Below the pieces are notes generated by a model. The model saw only the letters and a list, made by a program, of their open reading frames with translations. It ran no database searches and had not been told where the DNA came from. Of a DNA stretch of 64,000 nt, positions 42,350 to 55,621 are shown piece by piece; the stretch's first letter is position 1; the number at the start of each line of letters is the position of its first letter. The stretch is from Gonatopus flavifemur (Eukaryota; Arthropoda; Insecta; Hymenoptera; Dryinidae), in the NCBI GenBank assembly GCA_018340375.1, contig JAFFJZ010000014.1, positions 62,001-126,000 of the forward strand, written 5' to 3'. Position numbers and translations under genes: made by a program.

Positions 42350-42546
42350 TGGCATGATAAAAAATGGGGATCCTATTCAAAAAAACCATCTTGATCCCTA
42401 AATGACCTCCAAAATGACCTCTGAAGGATCTTTCAAGGTCAGCATCATACTTCCCTCTTGGAACCCTGAACTTTTTATCTGGAACATTTTTTTCCATCTC
42501 CACTAGTTTCCGAGATATTCCACTATATCACTTCAAATGGACCCTG
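42350..42546. repeat. Solo terminal repeat of another DD41D-like element
   Basis: The segment ends CTTCAAATGGACCCTG followed by TA and contains AATGACCTCTGAAGG and TTTCAAGGTCAGC, the half-site block shared by the DD41D arms. The inner limit is approximate, and no transposase or partner arm is attached. Confidence 0.6.
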
Positions 42547-42559
42547 TATTGTTCCACAC

Positions 42560-45500
42560 GTTTTCAACGGTTGCATAGAGCATCAACGTTCCAAGTGTGA
42601 TCTGAATCAAAATATCCATAGGTAAGTGAATTTGTATTTGAGGTGTGTAAATTGGTGATGATGGAGGTAATTCGGTGATATTGGTGGGTTAATTTGATGA
42701 TATAGAGGAAACCACTGTTAAGGAAATAATAATTCTCAAAAACGTTGGAACGCATGAATTCGAAGCCACTTATCGATAACTTTGTTATTCTATGTCATCG
42801 GATGTAGCAAAACATCCATAAGAATCAGTATACAAATTGTTTTGTGCATAGATGAAATTTATTGATGAATGTTGAATATATGAAGACTCTCCATTTTCAG
42901 TGCAACACATCTTATACGTACATACATCTTCATTCATTGAAAGAAATGAATTCCATCAAGATAAGAACATTGATAAATCCGTGATCCTTATAGAAGTTTC
43001 AAGATCATCCTGAAAAACCTTAAACTTCTTGCTCTGGTCATAAGAATATACCAACTTATACGTGACTATAAAAATAATTTATCATGATGAAGAATTCGAT
43101 GACGAAGTCTGCCCTCTCGTATCGCATGAAGAGTTTCCTCAATATATGTTTCATTCACTCCTGATAAATCAGAGAATATTAACTCACCAGTCAAAGGTTG
43201 TTTTCAGAAGCACTATTCGATGTACGACACAAATTGTTTCATGCCAACAACCAGAACGATGTTGGTCATTATTGTTTTTAATCAATGAATAGAAATATCA
43301 TTCCACTACCATTTGGTGCATTAATGGCACCATAGCCCTGCGGACGGTATTGTTTGTAATTAAAATCCAAACTATCACCAATATACCTATATCACCAAAT
43401 TTCATTCCTCTACCCTATCACCTTGACAATAGTTTTGCAAATTCTCAAGTGAGACTTTTGAAAATTCAGCCAATGGATCTTGATTCTCAGATACTCCTCG
43501 AGAGAAAGGAGTACCGACCAGTATGAAAACAAAAAATAAACAAAAAATTCAAAATATGCAATCTATTTGTATAGTACTTGGTGAAATACACATGAACGTT
43601 TCTAAACGATGTGCACGTGATTTTTCCGGCTCATCATCAATTACGATCGTTCAAATTTCCGTTATTCCAATGCATACAAGTTTGTATGTGACATCAAGAA
43701 TTGAAATGACACTTTGGATTTCTTCGAACCCTTCAACTGACCATATATGATTCGATACTGTCCTAGTGTCCAGGGGAGTGACTTCAAATTCACGAACAGC
43801 AAGGGAACAAGCAGATTCATCCATGATAAAGTACATCATTCTCACCATTGAACCATCTTTTGATTGTACGAAAGTATCACCAGTCTTTTTGGAACGGGTA
43901 TGTAATACACTTTGATATATTACATCCTGATCAATACACCTACTGTATTTTATATGTCCACTGCTACTGATCAATTCATTTATATGCTCAACGAGAGTTG
44001 CATTTTCACTGGTTCTGTCATAATTTAATGGTTTAGAATAGTTATCAATATGATTGCTGAATGCCCAGCAGCTATGTTAATCCTCGTCTTGTTCCGACAC
44101 AAGTCTCCTAAATGGTAACTATACGGGGGTGCGATAAGCAATTTGATTTCCAACACCCTTTGAGCTGGGAATGTTTTTTTCAAATCTCCGATATATCTTT
44201 CGAACGGGAGAGCTGATGTGGTCTATGATGGACCTTTAGGCCAAATACTCTCAGTTTTGTGTAATGAGGAGTGAATGTTGATCGTCATGAACTGCTCCCC
44301 ATGAAACTGCTTGGAATCTCCCATAAACTGTAACGGATCAATTTCGGACCCAAGTGAATCTTCGGATGAACTTTAATATGGAATTGGTCGACGGATGGTT
44401 TTCACAAGCAAGATATAAGAATTTCATAACATCTTTCGAGTAAGATACCTTGTAGACAAGGAATACTGTGAAGAACCAGCCATGTCCGCCATTTCGCCGC
44501 TCTCCACTTGTTTCCGTCTCCCAATAATCCAAGGAGTCGACGGATTCCATTGGCAGACTTGATTGAAATTCATCGTTTGTCTACAATATTTCGATCATTC
44601 AATTCAATGTATATGGAACTTTCAGGGTTAAACAATCGCCCCCATGATCACTCGGTCACTCCCAAAAGCACACCGTGCCTATGATTCTCCAGAAATCTCC
44701 AAATCACATCGAATGGAGGCAACGTTGTTAGAACAGCGGGCCCTTCAATGTCTCTCACATTTCACGTCAATATTTCACTATTGTAATATTCTCATATTTT
44801 TCCAACTCCAACTGCCTCGCCCTCCAATCTTCTAACTCATTCTTGTGAGTTTGTTCAAGAGAAAAGTTCAATGTCATCTGATATTTCATCGAATAAGAGA
44901 TACACCGACACTCAATGTAGTTCCAGCTGCATCTAAAATACCCGGTCGATCAAATCCTACTTCGCATGATCGGATGGACTGTGGAATCTACAGGGAGACC
45001 AAATACTTCAAGATAGGATACGCGTGTTCCACCATTCATATTCTTGATTTTGATCTCTGTTTTCTGTTGAATCGTCTACACTGGGGGAAAATTGAATTGT
45101 CCTCTCTCCATAAAATATTTGTAGAAATACTTCTTATTTGAATACTCTTTCTGTTGGCAGGAATAATATATTCAATTATATGCATAAACTGATGACTTGC
45201 GGCGGATGAATTATTCATTCAGGAGACCAATTCATTTGAGGGAAGCATCCCAATATTTGATTCGATCAAATATACCACCATTCCTGAGGAATATTGTATG
45301 CAGAGAGGACAAATAAACTATTTATTTTGTTGGAAGAAATTTTTTCAGGTTCATTGTTTTATGGAGAAACTCGAGTATGAATTCATGAAAAGGCACTCTG
45401 GTCCAGTATCACTTCGCCATATTCCAGCCAATGAAATATATCGAAAGCGGGATTTTATTGGAATCACACCGAAACAAATAATTAGTCACCCTTACTCCAA

Positions 45501-46036
45501 ATTAGTTCCAGCAACTAGATACGATTGTTGATATTTGGATAACTGAAACGGGCGTTGGCTCAACTCAATTCACATTCAATCCTCCTGACTTCAGTTGCTG
45601 ATACTGATTTGAAGTTGCCTTCACTACAGCTTTTATTACCGGCTTTGATTCTTCCATTACTCGGAACTGATTTTGACAACTAACTTCAGTTCATTCGGTC
45701 AAATAAATTATTTTTTGCGGTGCAGTACTGCCAGATTCGATACATACACCGCTCCCCCTCCCTCCATCGAGCCACTCTCCTTTCCCCCACCATGTGAAAG
45801 TAACTCATTTCCTCTCTCGCTCGCCCGAATTGAACTGCATGGTCTGTGGGGGGGGGGGGAGAGGAGTGGCTTGAGGGAGAGGGGGAGAGAACAGTGTATG
45901 CTTAGAATCTGACAGAACTGATTGGAATCTAATTTATGAAGCATTGTAGAGGCCACGTGCTATTCTGACCACTGTCGAAAGTTGGAGCCCATCAGTACAA
46001 CAATATTATATTCTTCATATCTAGAGCCATTGGATA
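42560..46036. other. No clearly recognised gene
   Basis: Several open frames of 60-107 codons occur but none has a motif I can name with confidence. The minus-strand frame 43974-43651 has the pattern GDTFVQSKDGSMVRMMYF and HIWSVEGFEEIQ, which resembles C-terminal domains of some uncharacterised TE proteins, but this is weak. A palindromic repeat lies at 45723-45920. Confidence 0.4.
45723..45920. mobile_element. hAT-like MITE, CAGTACTGCCAGATTC ends
   Basis: The left end CAGTACTGCCAGATTCGATA and the right end, read inward, CAGTTCTGTCAGATTCTAAG are inverted copies. The repeats continue through CTCCCCCTCCCTC-like runs and GAGCCACTC. The 198-bp element has no coding region. No 8-bp target duplication is visible, so the exact ends are uncertain. 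Confidence 0.55.
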
Positions 46037-46391
46037 TACAAGGTGGCCCAAATGAGAATATAAATGCGAATATCTCGTAAAGGAGTGGTGGGAGCCAAAA
46101 ATGGTCACGGTAAAAGTTATGAGGTTCGGGAGGGGCTTCATGGTGACATCAGTTTTGACCTTGAAGTGAGATTTCAAGGTCATTTGGGGGATAACAAAAT
46201 TTTTCCAAATGGAAACCGCTAGTTTTGGTTACAGATTCATTCTCCTCGTGAAAAAACACGAAATTTCATGTGACGCATTTTTGCGTCAGAATCGTACTTG
46301 CGAAGATATACCAGTGAACCACTAAGTGAACCCTTCCAGCGGGACGTGGAAACATGTGCATGTGTATGTATGTGTGGCGTGTACATGTACG

Positions 46392-46538
46392 CAGCGTTGC
46401 CAGTATTCCCTAGAAAAATCTTCAGCATCTGATGATTGGTTATTTCTTGTATAACCGGCCAATCATATTCTCAATTTAGAGAGAAATGACCAATGCCAAA
46501 AAATCGCAAGATTTTTCTAGGGAATACTGGCATCACTG
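46392..46538. mobile_element. 147-bp hAT MITE with 8-bp target duplication
   Basis: CATGTACG occurs on both sides (46384-46391 and 46539-46546). The ends CAGCGTTGCCAGTATTCCC and, read inward, CAGTGATGCCAGTATTCCC are inverted, with a 25-bp perfect core (TGCCAGTATTCC to TCTT). The opposite arm of the host element (around 50990-51010) shows the empty site with one copy of the target. Confidence 0.92.
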
Positions 46539-47057
46539 CATGTACGTGGACTCCTTACATCCGAGCGCCGATGAATCAGTGTTGAAAATGCGCAGATGGT
46601 AGTGCCGATTCTTTTTATACAGACTATGTCGAATTTTCATCGATTATTTATACAAATCTATAGAAATTGAATACTTTCTCCACATAAGAGGATCCATTCT
46701 GTTGAAGAATTGACATCACCATGCGCAGATACTACAGTGAAGATGGGAAATCTCCGAGTATTTCTTTTATTGGATACAACATAGATGAAAATGATCCCTA
46801 ATTTGACCTGGCGAGAGATGTGAGACTCAATGTTTCAGAAGCCCGAAATGTTTGAAAAAACACATTTCCAGCTTCCAATCAGTTCTCCGCTCGTAACTCC
46901 GCCCCCTCTGAGTTTTCCAGAAAATCTTTTGTGGTACAATCATCTACGTCGCAAGACCTTCGAGATAATTCGTCGTTCATCGGAATCGGTGAAAAACGGG
47001 GGCCCATTTGTGAAAATCCCTGTAACTTCTTTTATTTCTGAGGTACAAACGAGAGAG

Positions 47058-49262
47058 TGACCACAAATTTAGCCTATTTTGACTCCCTCGATATTGAAAC
47101 CAATAATAGTGTGAATTTATAGGTACTGATGAGATATGACTCAGAAAAAATTTTTACATTGAGTTGACATCCGGTTTCCAAGATATGGCCCGTTGAAGTT
47201 TGCATATTCAGTATGCTGGGTGAAACTGATTATCTCGCTTGGAATCGGTGATTAATGTCCCTGATAAACTGATAGAATGCACCAAAAGTCATTCTAAATT
47301 ATGGACAAAATAGTGTGAAGAAAGGTTTTGCATGAAATACTGAATTAGCGATTGAATGTTCAGTTCCACCGGCATAATCTGTTCTGCCCAAGACACATCA
47401 TTGATATAATACGTTTGTAAACTCCAAATAAGAAGGGTGCATGCGTATTCAACAAATGCGATGCGTAATTGTATATGTGTGCGTCTGTGCGTGTGTGTGT
47501 GTGTGTGCGTGTAATTATGTGCTAAGATGTTTTTATCCCGGTGTTTGTGCGTATATGGATATCTGTATGTAAGGTCAAGGGTGTGTGTATATTGCTGTCT
47601 CAGTGTTTAGTAGTGCAGGTTTTAGTATGAGCGTGTGTGTACATGCGTGCGTGGGCGCTCAAGAGGGAGAGAAAGTGTGGGTATATTTGTGTTCAGTATC
47701 AGTGTTATACTCAGTATCAGTGTCAGTATGTGTATGGAAGAGTGTGTGTCAGGGTGTGAGATCATAGATGTAGGTGTGTATAGGTGTATATGTGTGAGTG
47801 CATGTATCGATAGAATAATGCATGTGTAAGAGTGTGTTAACTGATGTGTGTTTGTGTGCACGCACGCGCGCGCTCGTGTGTGCGAGCGCTTGGGTGTGAC
47901 TGTATGTGTGTATATACATGTGTTCAGGTATATTGCTGTATTCGTGTTGATATTAGTGTTACTCCCAGGATGAGTATATGTGTGCGGGCGCCGGAGAGGG
48001 TGGAGGTGTGTGTATTAGTTATAGCACGTGTCAGAGAGATTATGTGTGAGAGTAGAGGCACACGAGTGTGTGCGTATTGGTGTGTGAGTGTGAATGAAAT
48101 GATGCATGTGATTGGATGAGTGTGTTGACGGATGTTTGTGTGTATTTTCTGCATGTGTATCCTCTGTGTGTGTGTGTGTGTGTGTGTATGTGTGCGTGCA
48201 TGTGTACGTGTCCATGGGTATGTATGTGTGTTCACGAACTTGCGTGCGTGGAAATTATCACTTGGAAACATCAAAGAGAGTTATAACGGATATCGTCTGT
48301 AGCCGTCATAATATCAGTCCATAGATCCGTCAATCTTCCACGAAGAGCATTCTATACATCGAATATAAATCCACGCCATCATTCAATATAACTTTGAAGA
48401 TTTTCACTATTCCCGAATATCGTAATCATTTCGATGAACATCATCATCGTCTCCGGTTAATCTGAATCTGTTATCCATTTTTCACAAAATGTGCTGTATT
48501 CTACAATTCCCAGTTACTGTGATTTCGCCACATACTTGTTCTGAACGATGCTCTCATCAATTCACTGCTCAGGTTGTGAGACGCAGAAACGTAGGGAGGA
48601 GAACAATCAAAGCTTGGGATCTCTTTATGAAGTTCCATAACATTCGGGTTTTTGGTGATTCATATTTCTTCAAACCGATTCACAAATATTTCACGAAGAA
48701 TCCTGAGAAGTTCATTGGAATTCATTTTTTTCTGAAGTTCACGTGAGGTTTCTATGAGGTCATTATGGGGATTCTCATTCACCAGTACTGTGATCACCAT
48801 CTTCGATAAGGGAATTCAATGAGTGAGTGTATCCCAATCTGTTCTCAAGCTTACAGCATCCCTCACTTGGACCGTGCTCTTCCATCCAACCAATGCAAAT
48901 ATTATGCGAATACTCTGATTCATTAAATTTTTTATTAATTGTCCGACATGAAACCTATGTTTCAACTGTTTCGTTTCCAATTCAGAATGACTTTCATTGG
49001 ATTTCATCATGTTAACATGAATGGAAATTATAACGTCGATTCATGTCTATGAGTAAACTGGTTCCAAGCGAAATAGTGAATTTCAGCTGACATACTCAAT
49101 TTCCATAACTCCATCAAGCCATATCTTGAAAACTGGAAGTCAACTCAACGTAAAAATTTTTTCTGAGTCATGTCTCATAAGTACCTATGAATTTACACTA
49201 TCATTGGTCTCAATATCGAGAGAGTCAAAATAGGCTCAATATCACCGTCTTTTGCGGTCACC
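47058..49262. repeat. Internal inverted repeat pair of about 200 bp
   Basis: 47058-47252 (GCCTATTTTGACTCCCTCGA, GACTCAGAAAAAATTTTTAC) is the inverse of 49061-49262 with about 85-90% identity by eye. They frame the GT-rich core of the surrounding element. Confidence 0.75.
47461..48240. repeat. GT-rich degenerate simple-repeat region
   Basis: About 780 bp of TGTGTG runs mixed with GTGCG, GTATG and GAGTG words, including pure (TG)n blocks at about 47491-47506 and 48163-48186. The long open frames on both strands here are by-products of the repeat. Confidence 0.85.
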
Positions 49263-51443
49263 CTTTGTTTTGGTACAATCAGGTACTAACGAAGCTTTTT
49301 CGGATGCCATGGAGAAAAAAGTTTTTCCTTGACTTCAGGGAATAACTTCATACAGGTACGAAGTACGAACGATGAACTTCGGTCAGGGCGTAGTCTTGCA
49401 CTCGAACAACATGTTCGATTCCCCAGAATTGTCCCCTGCCTCGATCAATTGTTCCTACAAGTTCCGAAATTTGTGGAATACTACGTTTTCTGGATTCAGA
49501 GTGCTATAACTCTGCAGAATTCGGGCTCCAGATAATGAAACTCAGTAGGATCGTAGTCCTCAGGAAATACCAAGTTCTTCTTCTCTCAGAGTCTCAAAAA
49601 TTTGCAGGAATGGTGGGTACGAACCAGACGGTCCGATAGAATCTCAATTCCAAGCGTGAGCTTACATCCTTCGAGGACCCTCCTACGAGATGACCATCCC
49701 TGAAATTCGCACATCCTATTCCAGACGTTTGGTGACATTCTGGATTCCTATCACTCATGACAAAACGAGGAGAGGCGGAGTTCCTCTTATTCAGCACTCG
49801 GTTGGAATCCCAGTGTGTTTTTGATATTTACTCACCTTCCAACACCCCATTGCCTAATTCACGAATTTTTATGATTCTCATAACAAACTCTCCCCCCCCC
49901 CAATCCCCAGAAAATGAATTCGCTCGATTTTTCAATCCCAACCATCATTTGTGTCCCGAATCCTGCGGAGTTACAGCTCTGTGGAGGGAGGCCATTCAGT
50001 ATCGTTGAGGTTTCGAATTCTTTAGGGAAATTTTATTCATGCTGGGGAAAATTCTGGTGCCTGGAAATTTTGTTTGAACCTGAGACCATAATCCCAGCAT
50101 GTGACCTTATTTGTGGAACATTCCAACAGTATTTACCCGGAGTCAATCGGATTAAACGTCCAGGAGGGAAAGTTTTGCAAAATATCTGACTTATTTATCG
50201 CATTTCGCAAACTTGGAACATTCAATGCATATCCCTCGGAATTGTGTTCACAAAGTCGGTGTGTACATTCTTTTAGAAACTATTATCTGTCATCGACATC
50301 CATTTCGACTCATCAATATTCCACGACCCCCCCCCTCCAGAGGGCTCAGTTACAGGGTTGGTTCGAAAAACCCCACCGAGTTCTCTCATGAGAACCTCAG
50401 TTGAAAATATCTGATCAAAACCGGAAACGACCCGATAAGAAATCAAACTCCAGGTGAGAAAAGTTCTGAAACGATCCATTGGGTAGTCCGGGAAATAATC
50501 AAGTATCATATTCTCCTGAGCAACGTACGACATAACATTCAAAGTGTGAATTAGTGTACCGATTGATCCATCAGGTCTGAAAAATATTCATGCAGAAATT
50601 TCTCAAGGAATTTGATTTGGATTCTTTTTTTGGCAAATTTCCATCTCAGATCGGAAATTTTCAAATCCTCCCGAAAGAATCGAATGTCTTGACGATACTG
50701 TATCTGAAACATTGGATCTCACATCTCGCCAGGTCAGATTAGGAATCGATTTCATCTATGTTGTATCCAATAAAACAAATACTCAAAGATTCCCCATCTT
50801 CACTATAGTTTCTGCGCATAGTGATGTCAATTCTTGGACAGAATGGATTCTCTTCTGCGGAAAAAGTATTCAGTTTCTATAGATTCGTATAAATCATCGA
50901 TGAAAATTCGACACAGTCTGTATAAAAAAGAATCGGCACTACTATCTGCGCATTTCCAACACTAATTCATCGTCGCTCGGATGTGAGAAGTACACGTACA
51001 TGTACACGCCACACATACATACACATATACATGTTCACTCGTCCCGCTGAAAGTGTTCACCAAGTGGTTCACTGGTATATCTCCGCAAGCACGATTCTGA
51101 CCAAAAAATGCGTCGCATGGAATTTTGTGATTTTTCATGTAGGAAATGAATCTGTAACCAAAACTAGTGGTTTCCGTTTTGAGAGATTTTGTTACCTCCC
51201 GAATGACCTTGGAAACTCACTCCAAGGTCAAAACTGATGTCACCATAAACATCCCCCCAACCTAACCACTTTCACCCTGACCGTTTTTGGCTCCCATCAC
51301 TCCTTCACGAGATATTCACATTCATATTCTCATTTGGGTCAACCTGTATATCACTCATGTTGAGAGGAAATAGCTCAAGTGTCTCACGATCATAGTTCTA
51401 GTAGACCTCTTTTGACTGTGAGGAAGGCGAGGGCCCAATCCAC

Positions 51444-52010
51444 ATGCCAGCTATGAAATTGGCTCTCGGGATTAGGAATCCAGTTATAAGATGCCATGTT
51501 GATGACGAGGATAGTCGGGTTATGCCTGGGAGGAGAGATTTCAGCCCAATCAAACAAGTTGATGGATCTCGTAAGCATGGACAAAAGAGAATGCTCTCAT
51601 GCGATCTTCCTGAATCAGACTCCATTTTCAAATATCAACATCTTGAAGTGAAGATTGACTTCTATAAATTGTCTCAGTTGAGACCTCAGGATTGCATTCC
51701 TACTGGAGCAAGTGGAATTCACACCGTTTGCGTCCGTGTCCATCACGAAAATCTTAACCTCATGCTGAATGCCGTGGATATGGAAGAACTTACATGTGGA
51801 ACTGATCTACCCATTTAAATTTATCATGACATTTTTGAAATCATTCCTTGCGTCAATCTTACCCCAAAATGTTATTCGGGAGAATTTACAGATTGTCCTG
51901 GTTTGGATGCGTTCGAAAATTTTTTGAAATCCGTTCTTGAAGAGACGAATATCGGGAGAATTGATTACCAATGATGGCAACAAACTGACCGAAAAATATT
52001 ATGTACTCCG
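51444..52010 (+). pseudogene. Third, divergent copy of the ENY-type transposase (N-terminal half)
   Basis: The motifs DEDSRVMPGRRDFSPIKQVD, KYQHLEVKIDFYKLSQLRPQ and GASGIHTVCVRVHHENLNLM align with the palindromic element's protein (SRIMPASEDVV, AFAKLRPKNC, GACGTHSVCV). After a stop at 51816-51818 the frame continues with FTDCPGLDAFENFL and, after another stop, WQQTDR. It is a different subfamily, as similarity is partial. The C-terminal core is missing. Confidence 0.65.
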
Positions 52011-52286
52011 AGTACTTGGATGTACTACACGGAAAAAAATACTCATGTTAGCCATACGCCAAAAATGATGTAAGAAACTATTTTTTGTTGTGCTGTTGAA
52101 CCAACCATATAATGATGTTGAATTTACAATGTTGCAATATTGGAAATACATCAGAATTGTGATTGATACATAGATCAGCTTTGAACATTAGAACTCATGT
52201 ATTTCAACAGAGGATATCATTGGAATACATTATTCATGCATAATATTCACCAATATACGAATTTTCCAAACTTGAACGAATATGAA

Positions 52287-52679
52287 AATTATACAATAAT
52301 CGTGTCATTATAGAAGCGAAGAAATATTTACATCGATCGAATGAAAACAATCGATGCGTGTGCGTCGCTGATACAGCGAATTTAATGTTTGAATCTTGAA
52401 AGGAGTCCGTATTCTCTCTTTAACGATGAGTTTGTCTTGTGCGTATTGTACAGCTTACTCGTCATAAGAAAGAATAATTATTTGACACGTTCCGAGGTAT
52501 ATAAAGTTCATCTCTTACCATCTAATCTATACTCTGAGTAAGGAGTTGTGATTGTTAGAGACATGGATCCGTTCGTGTGTTTAAATTCGCTGTATCAGCG
52601 ACGCACACGCATCGATTGTTTTCATTCGATCGATGTAAATATTTCTTCGCTTCTATAATGACACGATTATCGTATAATT
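52287..52679. repeat. Inverted repeat with 99-bp arms
   Basis: The arm 52287-52385 (GTGTCATTATAGAAGCGAAG and CAATCGATGCGTGTGCGTCG) is inverted at 52581-52679 almost without change. The 195-bp centre is AT-rich and contains TATATAAAG. No coding. It is probably a MITE or foldback element. Confidence 0.8.
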
Positions 52680-54956
52680 GGATTTATCGATTGAAGCGAA
52701 TTTATCATGTACTCTAGAATATGAAAATATTATAATAATTTGGAAGTTGTTTTGATCTATTTAGATAAATGCGTGCGGATTTTGAGTTCAGGCCGTTACA
52801 TGAGATGAACCAAATTGCGGTTGATTACCAAATTTTACGTTTTGCTCATATAATATCTGTTCATAGCGTCATATGAAAAGTGAAATTCTCATTGTAACAC
52901 AATATAATAATATGAGTGAATAAATGTGAAAAAATGGATGAATATGTAAAATTAATGCTTAAAGAATGGAATTTAGAATGCTTGACAGCAACTTTTGCAG
53001 GTTAGTGAAATTATTTTTTCTTGCTGATAACTATCATTCATTTATTATTCGTCAGGAAATAATATATATTATAGATGTCAGATATTCTGGAAACTTGTAC
53101 TCTATCTTAATATGCTTATTGAACAAATAAGGATTCCATACCCATTATCACGCTTACGTCGTAACAAAAACAAATAATAACAATGTATTATTGAGTATTT
53201 CACAATTATTTGATTTAATACCTTGTTTATTGATAAAAAAACAATCAACTCTTTTTATAGCAACTAGGTTTGCATTGTAAATGTATGAATTCACGACTGA
53301 TTTTGAAGGGGGTATGAATTTATTGTTATAAGAAACATCATTCTGTGTTCATAACTATATTTTGCTTCCACGATAGAGGTTAGCTTTTCCTTGTAAATTG
53401 ATGAATAAAGATAATCATTCCTGAATGGATAATTGCAATTTTTTTGGCCAATCAAGAGTTTCAGCACATAAACATGTCACAATCAATCAGGTATGACATT
53501 ACACATAACCCTATTAAAAATTCCGCCAGAAACGGACAGAAAACGAATACGGAGTATGTGTTTTCTGTCCATTTCTGACGGAGTTTTTGCTAGGGAATAG
53601 TGGCATCCGACAAGTTACTTAGGTAAGTATCATAATAATGTAAAGGTTAGTTTTCAGAAAGTGACAAAGTGATTTATAATAGTAATTATGATTTTAATTA
53701 AGTAGTAATAATGATGATTCCGTTTTTGACGGGTTCCTGCTTTGTCTGATATTTGTGATTCTGATTTATTTTTATTTTGATTTTATACATACAAAAATTT
53801 GAGTTTCTTTCATAAAATCGTTCTGAGACAATTCATACTGATCTCGAAATGAAGACTAAATTCTATAACAGCAATGATGTTAGAATAACAGCATCGCCTG
53901 ACATCAACCTGCATGTTTGAGGAACAGCAGAGGTTTGATGTAAATGCAACAGCAGTTTTATCCACATCAGTTTTGGCATATTCATTACTACAGACCATGT
54001 AAATGGAACATCACTTTTTTTTCCGTGTAGAGTACCCGTACAGCACTGCTCCGTTGAGGCGACGGAGAAGACCGGTGAATCATTCACGTGAGCAACGTGG
54101 AGGCAACGTAGCACGGAGGTGGAAACATTCAGAGACTCACCGTTGAGGCGTTGGAGAAATGACCGCCTCTCAGAACGTCGCTGCGACGTGGATGAACGGT
54201 GGATGGAACGGAGAAGGAACGTAGATTCGTAACCACTCTCAGAAGTATCGACGCTGCATGCGTGGATTCATCCACGTTGCTCCTCCGTCACCCATACGTT
54301 GCAGCCACGGGGATGGAATTCCCGAATTCATAAGATTGCCGCGTTGCTGCAACGTGAAGGAAATTCTTCGATCCACTTTGTTCTTGAGCGAGGTGGAAAT
54401 ATTCTTTACAGGAATTCGTACTCCTCTGTGACCTGTGTAGTAAGACTGGAAGTAGCGTTGAGACTCATTTTCAATGAAGAAGACAATAAAAAAATGGAAC
54501 AAGTAAGTGTGAGACTATATTACTGTATTATATGATAGATATACAAATTTGAAATGCAATACATCGAATATAAAATGAGGAACAGTTTTATCGGTAGATA
54601 TAGGAAATTTCCACACAAGTTTAAACTCTGTACAATTCAATTAACGCATCGAATACGGATTGGAGTACAGGAAATGCACCTCGAGAGGATATCAGCGCCG
54701 TCGCACATACCAAATCCTTTATTCCGGAATAATGGGAAATGGCTTGATAAAATCAATACATTGCTTTGTACAGAAATTTCTCGGACCATGTGAAATTGCT
54801 GTGAGAAACGATATTCTGGTTCAATTGAGGCATTTGTGAATAGTTCGGAATCAGTGATTTGGCTCGCACCACGGTACGAGGACCTCCTCAACGATGGCGG
54901 ATTCGTATCGAATGGTACTCAAAATGTGAACAATCTTATATGAACATATATATGTA
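52680..54956. other. No recognised gene
   Basis: AT-rich intergenic sequence apart from the 87-bp hairpin. At 54030-54300 there is a GC-richer patch with repeated CCGTTGAGGCG and AACGTGGA words; its origin is unclear. Confidence 0.45.
53509..53595. repeat. 87-bp hairpin element
   Basis: Arms of 36 bp start CCCTATTAAAAATTCCGCC and, read inward on the other side, CCCTAGCAAAAACTCCGTC, around a 15-bp loop. Five mismatches are seen. It is a tiny MITE or a single-stranded-structure element. Confidence 0.75.
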
Positions 54957-55346
54957 CAGGGTGTTTCAGAATTCATCATTCGCATTCCTGTGACCTATTC
55001 TGCAGGCAAAATGCAATCATTCCCATTTTAGACATATTTTTTGGAGGCTCAGTTTTTGAGATATGAGCATTTTTCCATTTTTTCTCGAATTCAAATCACC
55101 CAAAATTGGTTTGTGCTGCATACTCGAACTCAACGTCGTTCGGTGAGCTAGAAAAAAGCGGATGTGTGGAATAAAATCCAACTATCCCATCATTTTTCAA
55201 TCCCTAGTTATAGCAATCCGCAATTTCCCAGCACCCAGCCAATCAGCGTCCAGCAACTCCACATTGTTATAGCTCCGAGACAAACACGATGATAGGATAG
55301 TTGAATCCAAGATAGGATTCAGATAGATGAATTCTGAAACACCCTC
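54957..55346. mobile_element. 390-bp Tc1/mariner-type MITE
   Basis: CAGGGTGTTTCAGAATTCATC at the left and its inverse (GATGAATTCTGAAACACCC) at the right are bordered by TA (54955-54956 and 55347-55348). No coding region. An inner pair (ACTATCC, GGATAGTT) adds to the palindrome. Confidence 0.82.
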
Positions 55347-55621
55347 TAAATATATATATAACTCAGTCTTATCAGTGATTGAGGATCAGATCACATGAAA
55401 TCAAGTGAGTATATTCGATTGGAACTGAATCGGTTCCATAATAATGGAGAAAAATGCATATGGGAATGTTGATTTTGCATATAATCTGACCTCTAATAAT
55501 ATCATTCTGTCGGGTACTTTTCCAAAACTCACTGTATCCGATAGTACAATATGGGAATATTCTCCCCCTTCATGAAGCAAGTTCGTCCTGTATTCAATTA
55601 CCGATGTCCGCATCGGAATTC

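Larger units (their letters stand above)
46039..51346. mobile_element. 5.3-kb long-inverted-repeat element, TA-flanked
   Basis: The ends CAAGGTGGCCCAAATGAGAA and its inverse (TTCTCATTTGGGTCAACCTG) are bordered by TA (46037-46038 and 51347-51348). The arms are about 650 bp: 46039-46840 (including a MITE) and about 50715-51346. The arm sequence TTTGACCTTGAAGTGAG and TTTCAAGGTCATT is related to the DD41D arms. No transposase is found in the 3.9-kb core, which holds a GT-rich stretch and a second inverted pair (47058-47252 with 49061-49262). Confidence 0.75.

Noticed and set aside
43062..45531. Possible Polinton genes between 43 and 45.5 kb
   Set aside because: Frames of up to 107 codons exist, but none shows capsid, ATPase, protease or integrase motifs that I can support.
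47461..48274. Several overlapping open frames with Cys- and Val-rich or His- and Thr-rich products
   Set aside because: They are translations of degenerate GT repeats on both strands and have no domain pattern.
54030..54300. A GC-richer patch with repeated CCGTTGAGGCG words as a possible regulatory array
   Set aside because: Only two clear direct copies and no fixed spacing; origin unknown.
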